A stretch of DNA of 64,000 bases from Cladorrhinum sp. PSN259 (Eukaryota; Ascomycota; Sordariomycetes; Sordariales; Podosporaceae). The notes under the pieces are model-generated. The model saw only the letters and a list, made by a program, of their open reading frames with translations. It made no database searches and was not told the DNA's origin. Positions 34,976 through 46,363 of the stretch are shown piece by piece. The stretch is taken from positions 372,001 through 436,000 of the forward strand of contig MU867066.1 of the NCBI GenBank assembly GCA_033725935.1. The letters run 5' to 3'. The position numbers and the translations under genes are program-made. The number at the start of each line of letters is the position of its first letter. Within the stretch, counting starts at the first letter, position 1.

Positions 34976-35903
34976 GATGTGTTTTTTTTTCGACTGTACT
35001 GGTGAATGCAAGTTGATTATGGGGAATTTATTTAGTTGATGGAAGTATTTTCTGTTGCTGGATGGAAAAGATGAAACTTTTCCGGATCTGCAAAAAATGG
35101 TTTTCAGTTGGGAAATCAAGAACTGCAATCGGACTTGGGAGTCTCTCTCTATATAAAAGACCCCAGGTGGATTTGCGAGGTTCATGTGGTACAGCATGGC
35201 AAAGGTGAGACATGCAATGCGCCTGTCAAGGACGGGTAGGTGCTGATCGCTGACCCTGTCATGGGTCAAGATTCCGGCTGCCACCCGCCACAAATCCAAA
35301 CCAACAAATACGCTCGGCTAAGCACCTTATTTGGGTATGGTGACTTGGATTGACACATGTGAGCGGATGGAGATGACTAACTGTGCGACATGAAAAGAAG
35401 AATGTATACGGATAAGCAAGTGTGAATGCATGCTTCGAATTGTCAAAAAAGCGATGACTGAGATGTTGATGCATTAGCCCCCAACGTGGTGGCTTCTGGC
35501 GCAAATAAATTCCCTGAACCTGCGCAGTTTAAACAGGGCTGGAAGCAAAAGCCACAGGGGGCCACGCAGTGTTGCATGAAACAACCGCAGCAGTTTACGT
35601 GAGACGGGCACACCACTCTTTCCTGAATGGTTCACTTCCGTTCGTTATAAATCCCCGTTGGGGTAATGACCAGAATCCACGTCACTTTATATGCAAGTGA
35701 CCGATTCGGGCAACATTTCGTCGAATTAAAGAAAAAAGCTTGGAAGAGAGAACCTTGATGATCGATCCTTTTTCGGATGTATCCCGGAATATACTCCGGT
35801 TTTTTTTCCTTATTCCTTCATAATTGCTAGATACATGCACCTCAATCTGCACAAAATTTGAACTTCAATTGAGAGGAAATTAGATCATCCTTAAAGTAAT
35901 GCC
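34976..35903. other. Intergenic, no gene recognised
   Basis: Peroxidase promoter and 3' flank of the cyanovirin-like gene. A TATATAAAAG box-like sequence lies at about 35150-35159, but 180 bp upstream of the ATG. Nothing else identified. Confidence 0.4.
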
Positions 35904-36385
35904 TTAATTAACGTAGAGCCTTCCATTCGAGTAGGCGAGATGTTGGTCTGTTTTGAAACAAAAGGTCAGTTACACAACTCAGAATAACCGTGGCATAATA
36001 CAGACATCTACTTACTCAACTCGACTGTAGTCCAAACGACTTGTCCATTCGTCTTCTTGCAGTCGCATCCGAGGACACTCCACTGCAAGTTGCAGGTGCC
36101 TCCGGCGCCGGAGCCGCAGCTGGCGCCGAAGCCACCGCCACCCCACTTGAGCTGGCCGTTGGCGTTGATGATGTAGGGGTTGAGGTCCAGGCTCGTCCAG
36201 ACCCCGTTGCATTTGGAGTTGATGGTCGTGTACCAGAGGTTGTTTTCGCTGCAGCCGCTGTTGAAGAAGCCGCCGCTCATGATGCTGACCTCGCCGTCGA
36301 GCTCGGTGGCATTGGCGGCGGGCGCGGGTGCAGCAGCAACGAGGCTGCTTAAGCCGAGGGCGATCAGGGTGAGAGTAGAACGCAT
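35904..36385 (-). CDS. Secreted cyanovirin-N homolog (CVNH)
   Basis: Exons 36385-36016 and 35947-35904, 68-nt intron (GTAAGT donor, AAACAG acceptor); 137 aa. Residues 1-18 are a signal peptide (MRSTLTLIALGLSSLVAA). The mature protein has two CVNH repeats: GGFFNSGC...SLDLNPYIINANGQLKW and GGGFGASC...VELNQHLAYSNGRL. Each has paired cysteines and the (L/E)LNxxI/L...NG(x)L ending of the fold. Reading through the intron would end the protein at VELSK and lose the last strand, whereas splicing restores a complete second repeat, so the two-exon model is strongly preferred. CVNH proteins bind high-mannose or other glycans; secretion suggests a role in cell-wall or microbe interaction. Ligand not deducible. 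Confidence 0.88.
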
Positions 36386-36825
36386 GGTGAGGGTTGGCTG
36401 ATGTTCTTGGTAGGGGGTGAGGACTTGGTGATGCACTTTGGAAAGCGAGAGGATGAAGGAAAAAATCGGAGTTGTTGTATGGAGGGGAGGCGGCCTTTTA
36501 TAACCTGCGTTCGACTTTTGACGTCCATATCCTCGGCATACTTGTGTGGTCTGATGGTAGGTCAGCGTTGCTGGCATTGTGTTGGTGATGCACAAAGGCA
36601 CAGCTTCAAGACTATTGAACCAAGAAAGTGGTGATGTCTCCATTGAATGGACCAATACGAATCAAAAGCTTATGACCACGGTTATACCCGACAAGGCTTG
36701 ACCTACACTTTGTGTTGATTCAACACCAGCCTTATCGTGCAGAGAGCAGGATATCCCTCGCTCAGGAGCGGTGATAAGTCAAGCGACGGGTGTTAGTGGA
36801 TCATCATCCCTTACAACATACTACC
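36386..36825. other. Intergenic, CVNH promoter
   Basis: 5' flank of the CVNH gene, with TATAA-like words near 36498. It borders the dispersed repeat copy at 36826. No gene seen. Confidence 0.4.
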
Positions 36826-37352
36826 TCACCTAACTACCCCCAGCCTAGCGCAGATAATGAAGGCTCATCACCCCGGCATAGCTCGTTCCTGACATAACTC
36901 GTACACCGGGTGTGGCAGCCAAGAGTAACATGTAGATCTAGAGCCTCGTTACCATACCTAAACCGGCAGCTGATCAAAGTTTGTACCCTAGTAAAACAAA
37001 AGGCTATCTACAGAAGAGTGTTGTTGGTTGGTTGGTTATCATCTGCACATATGCACGTGGTAGTAACGCTGAAATAAAGATATCCGCTTCGATAGCGACA
37101 ACCAGCCTGAGACAACATCCACTGTTCACACCTACTATACCCACCTAAAAAAAAAACTCCCCGGTGATTAACAAATCTCACAACTCTGCTTGTCAATTTG
37201 TTGCAAGCAATTATACTCTACGGTATCCATATAACATTGCTGCCTATATATACCTACAGCAGCTATTTATAATTGGGCGCATGTACCAATCCGCATTGAA
37301 CCCAGCATTAAGCCTAGAATTTAAACTGCATTAACTAGGATCCAGCCACCTA
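36826..37352. repeat. Dispersed repeat, copy 1
   Basis: About 527 bp that align along their length with 53465-53928 in the same orientation. Shared landmarks include GCATAGCTCGTTCCTGACAT, GTAAAACAAAAGGCTA, GTGATTAACAAATCTCACAA and CATGTACCAATCCGCA. Relative to copy 2 it holds an extra ~70 bp near 37045-37120. Many differences are C/T or G/A transitions. There is no coding potential. Probably a decayed non-autonomous element or LTR fragment; the class is unknown. Confidence 0.85.
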
Positions 37353-38290
37353 CATGTACTTATTCCTGGCCCAACAATGACGGGACTCTTCAGGGACCAT
37401 CCTCCTCCCCCAGCCCAAGATTCCGGATATGGATCAAGCTCGGGGTTACAGGCGGGCAAAAACCAATACTAAGCTTGGAAGATTGGAATGGAGGACCGCA
37501 GCCCGAGGGTAGCTCGAATTGGTGGATGCCAACTGAATAATTCAGTTTTCTTTTAAGCCGTACCGCATACTGAATATTCTCTTGATCACACAGCTTCACT
37601 TCACTCACAAGACTTGTTCGTTGTGCTCCCCTCTGGTTGGTAATGGCAAACGCACTACTATCTGCAGTGCCCAAGACGTTGATACTATGATGATGAGCTT
37701 GTAAATATCAGTAGCGTCATTGTTAGGCATCAACCAAAAGCTGCTAACGTTCACAACATTCTGTTGGAGGAAGCCAGGCGGATATGCTTATTGAGGTCGG
37801 TGTGACAGTACCTCAAGACACTCAGAAAAAAAATCTCACGACATGAATATGATATTTTGTTCAGACCATCCCAAGGTAGAGACGTGGCGGCCCAACCCTG
37901 CAAAGACGGTGAACCAACCAGACATCAGCCGAGGTTTCGCCACCTGACACCGGGCACCGGGCACAATAATGCACTGTGCCGTTTTGGCGCTGGCCTTTCT
38001 AAGGACTGACTGGTTCTCACGACCGAAGACTCGCATACAGTGGAGCTCGATATCACCATGAGCGAATGGGAATTTGCTGTGGCGCAAGGTCCAGCGCAAC
38101 AGGTTCGAACGCGCATGAGCGCAAAGTGCTGTGAGGCTGAATCGGGGAGATTGGAGTCCTCAAATAATGTTGTCAGAAATATCTCTTAAAACACACGCTG
38201 GCTTTCACAACTCAAACAATAAGAGTTGATCAACTCTTGTGAGTCAAGGTTGCTGAAGCAGACTTTTCCTTCACACATTTCCAGCCTCCA
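37353..38290. other. Intergenic, no gene recognised
   Basis: Unassigned DNA between the repeat and the C2H2 gene at 38291. Short open frames on the minus strand have no recognisable domain. Confidence 0.4.
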
Positions 38291-40200
38291 ATGCCTCTCA
38301 TTCACAGGCCAAGACTTTTGCGGCAAGCACAATTCCGTAAGTTGAACACATAAACTTGAGCTCGGTCTCACCATTGAGCAACGGCGAGCGTCTTCTGACT
38401 CTGACAAAATCACAGGAATAACTCATGGTATTCACCGTTGTGGACGAGAAATCCGTGAGCTCGTATTTCGTTCCAACAAGAATTTATCACAACCACACCA
38501 CGCAGTTTTCGAGGATGCCCAAGACGTTACTGAAGTTGTCTCGGTTCCCAATGGCAAGGGCGATTCAAACGCACGCCATTTCAATGGCCCCAGGCCTGAC
38601 AAGCAAACGATTGCCAAGATTTCTGCTATGGTTAAAATCATGGAGCTAGGCAGCCCTAGGTCTTCTAGCTCACTTGATATGGGGACACGCGATACGACGC
38701 CAAAACCACGAGACGCTCACCGCACCGAACCAGCAGAACAAAAGACGGAGAGTATTTGTGACTCATCCTCAGAGGTGGTGCCCCCACTCTCTCCATGTGT
38801 TACAGCTTCTTCAGGTGCCTCTGATACCCTGGACCAGGAGCGGCGTCAGCTTGTTGAGAGCCTAATGACCGAATTTCAAGCTCTGTTCGATAAGCACAGC
38901 GGACTACGAGAGCGTCCAGCGGAGTCCAGGTCCAGCCGCTCCTCCCCTCAACAGCAAGGACAGTCCTCACCAGGGCAAGGAGTGAGCCAAGATAGGAGCT
39001 GGGCTGGTGATTACTTCCCGCGCGATGTCAACAACGGCAGTGATGGCTCAGAGGGTCCAGCAGAGAACCAGCAGGAAGATCTAGGATCCCTAGACTCCAC
39101 CTCGGCTCGGAAGCTTTCGTGTCCTTATTATCAACGCGACCCCAGGAAAGCGCTCAAGAACCGATCGTGCGCAGGTCCTGGCTGGCCTTCCATTCATCGG
39201 GTCAAGTGAGTTATAAAGCATACTCCTTCCGGGACTCCCAATTACATTCGCTAACCGTCTTCATCTTGACAGGGAGCATCTCAACCGGGTACATGCATTA
39301 CCCATCTTTTGTCAACGATGTGGTGATGCATTCAAGACCGACCCCGAGCTAACAGCACACACTCGTCTCGCCCAGGCCTGCGAGGTGCGGAGTTTTGATA
39401 TACCGGATGGGTTTACGAGGGAGCAAGAAAAATTGCTCAAGAGGAAATCCAAGCCGAATAGCTCCAACGAGGAAAAGTGGAAAGAGATATACAGGATCCT
39501 ATTTCCAGAAGACGACGAAAGTGACATTCCATCCCCCTGTAGGTGTGACATTTCAGAGTATCAGGGCTTGAAGAATCGAGCTGACCAATTAGAAGACTAC
39601 CCGACCGATGATGCCGAAACGCGAGAGCAAGAGTTTGATAATTACGAGAGGCATCTGAAACGAGAGCTTCCACAGGTGGTGCGGCGACGGCTAGAACAAG
39701 CGGCCCGGGAACTGGAGCTGCCTCGGTTGAACGACCTGAGCGCTCAGCTTGTTGATATTGTTCGGTCATCTCAGTCAGAGGTCTTTCGGCAATACCGCAC
39801 CCTCGGGCAACAGAGAGCCCTCGGCGATGGTATGCAATCTGGGTTAACAGGTATGGCTGTCGATGCACCTCCCTCCAATCCCGGCATGAGCGAGCCGCCT
39901 CTTCAGCAAGACCTGTATTTTCAACCCAACCTCGAGTCCGGGATGTCTCTGGACTTTGTCGACCATTTCGCTGCCTTTTACCCTCAAACCCCGGTGGATG
40001 AGAACGCCACGTGCCTTCCACAACCGCCAGAGATGTTTTTGCCGACCGTGACGTGGCAGATACCGGTAGGGAGCCGACCTGCAATTGCCCATTCAGATTC
40101 TGGTTATGGCTCCAATGATGCCAGCGTTCATGGCAGCGGCAAGCAGTGGATGGATCTATCCCCGGAGTTCCAGGATATGCCCTATTGGGCTCAACCTTGA
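38291..40200 (+). CDS. Atypical C2H2 zinc-finger protein (C2H2-LFP family)
   Basis: Proposed exons 38291-38336, 38416-39205 and 39273-40200 (introns 79 and 67 nt); 587 aa. The last two exons are secure; the first (MPLIHRPRLLRQAQF) is chosen because a GTAAGT donor and CACAG acceptor fit the frame, which is open but lacks ATG until 38628. A Ser/Gln-rich N-terminus precedes an unusual paired finger region (~250-325): CPYYQRDPRK, then CAGPGW...H-x4-H, then CQRC-x12-H-x5-C. After it comes a conserved-looking module, KWKEIYRILFPEDDESDIPSP, and a helical acidic region. The C-terminus is disordered. The same finger plus W-x2-I/L-x2-(I/F)LFP arrangement occurs in the proteins at 41793-46363 and 59470-61114. 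Probably nuclear, function unknown. It is tail-to-tail with the larger relative. Confidence 0.72.
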
Positions 40201-41792
40201 ACCCAAGATCGGTGTACTCTTAGTCAATGGAGGCAAGGAATAAAGGGAATGAGGGGCGTTCTCGAGATAAAAATTTTTGTTATCTGCATCTAAGAAACAA
40301 TGGGCCTCGGCAGAGTACACACCAGTATAGCATCGCATTTTTACCCCAACATCTTTGTTGCTTTCCCTGGTGTGATGAAGGAGGAAAAGTTTCCCGGAGA
40401 AGGCGGGGAGGGTTAGATTGATCGTGGTCCGCCACTGTAGATTCGCTTTGATGAAGAGAGGGAAGTCACTACTTCCCATTGTTGGTATGGAGTCGTCATC
40501 GTGACGCCGCTGTGAGTGTTGCCATGAACCTTAATGTAAAAGGAGGAGCGGGACACGTAGATGGTGATACTCCATACGCATTTATTCCAAATTTCGAATT
40601 ATTTATCCTATTAAATTATCTATCCTATCAAGTGTTTATTATATCAAGTCAATTATCGTATCGAGTTATTTACCATATTATATTATAATGTCTAATTATT
40701 AAAAATAACTGTGTTGTGTGGGATGCGCCGGTCAGTACAGCCGCATAGAAAAGTGGGTCTAACGGGGTGTTAACACCAAGTGTCATTTTATTTACATACT
40801 AATAACGCAGTCAAATTCTAGGATGAATTTCCCTGGGGTCATCCCTTACATCGGAGTTCCTATTCGTTATGCAAGTATCTTGAACGTTTTGGATTTTATT
40901 TTTTTGGATTCGAGGTTTCCATTGGTTTGAGCCTTTTGTAGTTTGTTTGTAAAGCCATCCCGAATTTGGGACTGTATTCCGCGCTGACAGCAAGCATCAC
41001 GGCCATTCCCGGCTGATAGCAAAATCACCAACAGTACATTCGCTACCTTTAGAGAAACCCCCCTCAGACGAGGTTGAGTGCGTGGTTCGTCACAGTCAAC
41101 GGCTACGTTCGTCCCAGACTTGGAGTTGAAGTTGACGGAATTACACGCTTCTATTATTCTGGGGATGTATTAAACTTGAGCATATTTTATCCACTATCAT
41201 GAGACCGTATCTAAAGTACCACCATCTTAGTACATGGCTAGATTGGATCGATTTTGACGAATTTAACAATTGAATATAAACCAGCTATCTGGTCTCCGTG
41301 CAACCATCTGAAATGAAGTTATTATAACCCACTAAATAGTCTATAAATCCGACCTCAACAAGCCCTAAGAATATAATAACCATATCTTATGCCTTCACTG
41401 CCTGGTAATGCTAATCCACTGCGCCCATCTCCATCATCTGGTCAACCTTTCCGAATAGATTTGCTCCGAGCGAGAAAGCCATGTTAACTTGTCTCTAGCA
41501 CCTGAGAAACTTTGATTGGTGCCTGGCAAACCCTGAGCGGCCATGGACCGAACATAATATGATGGGTATTTTCACACAAAGGGATATGTGGGTTCTGGCC
41601 TCGGAGCGGCGTTAACTACCTAGCCACGCTTATTGTATTTCTCCAGATTGGGGCGCATAGGTGATCGGGATAGGTACCACATTAACGGCAGCAGTGGATC
41701 TTGTCTGAGTTCTTCTGTCGAGCAGCAGGATCCGCTTGAAGCTGCGAATCCCGTTGACTCTCGTGTAGGCTTGGAATTGAACTCGTGGACCC
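40201..41792. other. Intergenic, A/T-rich, between convergent C2H2 genes
   Basis: No gene recognised. 40560-40710 is strongly A/T-rich with reiterated TATC/TATTA words (for example ATCCTATTAAATTATCTATC), and 41140-41400 is also A/T-rich. This could be decayed repeat DNA, but no match to another part of the window was noticed. Confidence 0.45.
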
Positions 41793-44700
41793 TTAGCCTT
41801 GAAACTGGTTGAGATCTGGGGGAGGTGAGCTTGTTGGTGGAACCCATGAATAGCCAGATTTGTCTAGCCAGTCCAACGTTGCCCGATCAAATTCGGCGTT
41901 CCACGGAGGACCACTTTCGCTAGAGGTGAAGTTGCCATCGAGATCGGAAGCTTGAGGCTGGTTGTCCACTGTTAAATCAATGGCGAGAATAGCCAGTTCG
42001 TCGAAAATGAACTCTGACAAGTCCAAATTTGGCGCTGTGAACAAGTCGTCCTCTGAAATAGGGGGCAAATTATGCTGACTGCTTGAGCCTATCCCGCTAT
42101 CGGCGAAGGAGCTGACAGGAGTTTCTTGCCCTGAGGCATCTGAACTCGTCTTTCCCTGTTGCTGGGCAGAGCCCTGGGAAGACCGGGATGACAAAAAGTC
42201 CTCAATCATGGCGTCGATAGCACGATCGGCAGCTTCGAGACGATATACTTCGAAATCCTGATCTGAGAGAGATGAGTCAGGATAGCGATAACTGAAACCT
42301 GCAGCTTGGAGCCTTTCAAGTAGAACTTCCCGACCACGGATCTGTGTGTATTCCCGAAATTCTCGGAGGTCATCTGAAACCCCGGTGTCGATGTATGGAG
42401 AACTGGGTCGTAGTCTCCCGGGGAACAAAATGTCCCAGATATCGAACCATCGCTCGGCTTCGCTGGTGTCTGGCCGAGACTTCCTGTGAAGCTCCACCTG
42501 TTGGCTTCGGGTGATGAGATGCTCATTCCACGGCTTGAAGGTGCAGACATGCCCGTCTTGTCGAAGATGGCGTTCCTTGGCCGCTTCATCTGGAAACGTG
42601 GTTTTGCATTTATCGCAGAATATTTTGGGTTCGGTGTGTGTCCTAGTAAGGTGCTGCTTCACCCTGTTGACCAGCCAAAAACTGTCTAGCTTCAGGCATT
42701 TTCGATGGCGCCTAGGATCCAATTTCCAGAACGGACATGCCAGTGTTTTGTGGTGCGGTAAATCCTGGCCACGTCGGGGCTTTTTAGGCGGAGGCATCTT
42801 CCCATCACCATCGTCGTTCTCGTCTTCGTCACCCAAACCCCTCGCTCGTTTTTGGCTAGGTTTTAAGCATTCCGGAAGCCCAGAAGTTCCAGCGCTGTGA
42901 AGTGCAGGAGTGTCAGCTGGGGCGAGATTCCGGGCAGAGCTGCCCGGTCGGGTGCGAACCGTACCGGACTCCAACCCGAGGGCGGCTCCATGAAATTGTT
43001 GTCCGCAGAGATTGTCTTCCAAAACCGCCTCTTTCTGTGAAAACCCATTTTTGTACTCTCGGAACAACTGGTGCGCGACTGCGTCGATGATTGGGAAGAT
43101 TTCATCAGGGATTCTCGAGGTCGAAGCTTCTGGGGAGTCCGGGATTGACATCATGTCCGAATCCAAAGAGGTCTCGGGGCAAAGCGCGGTCGAATTAAGG
43201 GAGTTGGAGGGACTTCGAGGAGTGGTAGCCCGGGAGCCATAGCCTGAGCTGCCATTTTTGCGACAGAGACTTGTGGTGGCGGGGGGAGATGCGGTGTTCA
43301 GCTTGCACTTTGAGCCGGCTGAGTGGAAGCAATCACCGAGAATATGCCGGAATTGTCGAATGTTCTTCGTGGAGAGTTGGAAGCTGGTGTCCTTCGGGCA
43401 AATGCATTCTTCTTGGGATGTCATGGCATGCCACAGACAGATGTTGTCCTTTTGGTGAACGAGTTCAAGGTATCCGGCGCTTAGTCCGAAGAGACGCACA
43501 TGTGTGTTTCTAAACTCAAGGCTGCTCTCAAACATAATAGAGAAGAGAACTGTAGGCGATATCTCTACTCCCGTGGCGAACGGCGCGCGGCGAGTTGTAG
43601 GAAAGCCATGGGCGACGACTGGTTTGATAAATGTGTCTAGCCAGAAAAGTTTATCCAGTGGTGACAAGCATGGGATGTTGTGAATTTTAATGTGTTCAAC
43701 GTCAGCGTTAATCTCCCAAGGATCTTCGGGACTGGCTTGAAAAATGGAAGGACGAGTGCAAGTAACCTCTCCTGGCTGGTAGTCGGAGTCGTCTAAAGCC
43801 GCTAGCATCCAGGCCAGTTGAGCTCCACGGTCGGCAACTGAGTATGAAACCCCCTTAGCTTTGACGCTGATGGTATCGATCGACGTGAGAGCAGCCGATA
43901 TGGACATGAGACCATCCGAATTGTCTGTGAGAGCAGGCATCATCGACACAAGGCCATCCGAATCGTCTGGCAAGTTAGCAAAACTATCATCCGGTCGCAG
44001 CCTTGATACCGCTTACAGTCACTGGGGCTTAATTCTTCTGCGAGAAGACCCCCGATAATATCGAACAGGCTCATGTCCCTGAGGCCCCAGGTCTGTTTGA
44101 CGTATTCCTCAAGCGTTGTGACCTGAATGGCGTCGTCGGATGAGCTGACCAACACAACTGCGGCAAGCATTGCCTCGCGTATCCCAACACCTCTTCTTTC
44201 CATCTCGGTTTGAAGCCTCTGTTTAATCCCCTGCTGGGGGATCTGAAACTCGATGTCGTGTATGCAAGGGTCTCTGTTTTTGCTAATTTTGGTAGGAGGG
44301 AAGCCAGCCATGATTCGATGGCGGATAGCATCCGCTGTCCACAACCGTGATTCTCCCCATTGTAGCGTAGATTCTTTGAGCAAATCCTCAATCAAAAACT
44401 TGTAGGCTTTGCTTTGAAAGATCTTTTGACTGTAGAGGGGTAACTCGGCATGATTTGAAGGCAGGTCGAGGTCATCTTCAACGCCTTCAAATTGTTCTGA
44501 AGCATCGACAGGCTCTGGACTTTGTCTGTCGGGTCTGTCAAGCCACGCGAGAATTTTCTCGGTAAAAGAAATTCCGTCTTTTGGTTTGGAAGTCTCATCT
44601 ACTTCCGCTTCCTCTTCCTGTTCAAGATTGAACATCTGTCGTAGCTCTGCCGCAATTTCCCTTCAAGACAGTGACGACCATCAGCACAAGAGCGGCCCTA

Positions 44701-46363
44701 TCGAGTGGAAGGGAGATATCCCCTGGAAATTGAACTCACCGGTGACGAGTATACACAAAGTGCATGATTTGCCGATTGACTTGGCTTGAATCAAGGTGTG
44801 CAACCCGAATAGCGAATATCTTGATGGCATCTGTAAAGGCTTCGAACATGCAATCTTTATTCTGCGCGTCAACGCGGCCGTGGATATTGCTGTATATGTC
44901 GTAGCAAATCTCGGATATTGAATGCTGAGCTACGGTTGGAACAATAGTTGTGGCTGCTGAAATAACGGTTCTTGAATCGGCGTCGGCTTCAAGTTCATCA
45001 TTGGCATCTTCTGCTGGTCGCTGCTCCTTCGATTTTGGCGGGGCTGATGCGTAACCAGAATCCGTGAACGCACCTTCGACTTGGTCGCAAGCGGATTGGT
45101 CCTTCTGGTTCATCGAGCCACCGGTGTCCTCAGGTGGTCCGAGGTGAAGGCTGGCCTGACTCGACGAACCGTTGGCAGGTGGGACGGCTAGAGGCGAAGA
45201 GCTGCGCTGTTTGTCGTTGAGAGGCTTGTCCGGGTCAGCAATTAAAAGTTTTAGATTGTCCAGGTCCGCAAGTAACATTTGGTCACCAAGAGTTGGTGTG
45301 AGAGTGACCGTGTGTGAAGATTTCCCACCACCCCCGGGAATATCTTCGGCCTCAACTGGTTTCTTGGCCGAAGACGGATTGTTTGCATCGATACCCCCTC
45401 TTCTCCTTCCTCGATTTGGTCCATCAGGTCGCTGTGCGAGTACATCTCTCAAAAGTGGATCATTCTTGTCCCTATCTGTGTGATGCACTCTCACATGTCT
45501 AACGAAACCAGTTAGCACTGGGAATGCCACAGTTCAGCATCAGAAATAACTCACCTCTCAAGGTTGTCTGGGCGTGGATATTTGTGTTCTCGATCGGGAC
45601 AGAAGGGGCAGATGTATCCTGGCGACTCATGGACTAGTCCATGCCTTATCATCTCGTTCTTTCTCTTGAAACCCTTCCCTCCTTCCGCCCTGGGGCAGCC
45701 CGGGACGGGGCAATAATGCGGGCGAGCACTTGAATGTACATTGCTGTGACTATTAAGTAGATATTGTGTTTGAAACGGTGCTGCGGTGCAACCCGGATGC
45801 TTGCACACATAAGTGGCAGGTAAGGGGTAGTCCACGCCGCTAGATGGAATGTTGCGACTGGACGAGGGTAGGATACGGTAAGGATCATCCCCAGCCACTG
45901 CTCCTGTAGATGACAACCCAGGGGAACACGGCCGTGACTGGAGATGGGGAGGGGAATAAGACGGCATCATTTGCGGGGCTGATATCCCTTCAAGGGGCAA
46001 TAAAGCTGGTGAAGCATAGGGTGATTGTGGTGGACAAGGTGGTAAACCCAGCCATTGGGAAAGCTTGTCGACGGTGACGCTAGGGCTCGGAGTTCTGGCC
46101 GGGGTTGGATACATATTCCTAGCATCAGACAACGACCAGTGTTTCACTGCCATGTTGCTCAACAGACCCAGCCCATCGATGTTGTTGTCGTCATCCTCGT
46201 ACAGTTGTTGTAGTTTCTCGTATTGGCTGTCCTTGGGATCGTGGAGACATGCATTGCACCGAGGACCACCCGGGCACTCGATTTGATCTTCGGATAAGTC
46301 TGGATACCAGCGTTCCAGCTCAACTTCGGGATACTGGTAGCTTTCTGAGTCCATGGCGAACAT
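41793..46363 (-). CDS. Giant multi-domain C2H2 protein (C2H2-LFP family)
   Basis: Four exons: 46363-45555, 45498-44740, 44660-44017 and 43966-41793 (introns 56, 79 and 50 nt, all with clean signals and frame); 1461 aa. Residues ~185-276 hold three C2H2 fingers (CKHPGC, CPVPGC, CPFCPD types), the third crossing the first intron. Then come an acidic Ser-rich linker, a helical region (~430-700) and a domain around 780-930 with HGFPTTRRAPFATGVEI and VRLFGLSAGYLEL. This resembles an uncharacterised domain I associate with large fungal proteins. Residues ~1148-1215 repeat the atypical finger of the neighbouring gene (CPFWKLDPRR, then CDKC-x12-H-x5-C), followed by RWFDIWDILFP. The C-terminus is disordered. 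An in-frame ATG at 46354 is an alternative start. Likely nuclear; function unknown. The promoter is shared with the divergent Zn2Cys6 gene and carries a hairpin array. Confidence 0.82.
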
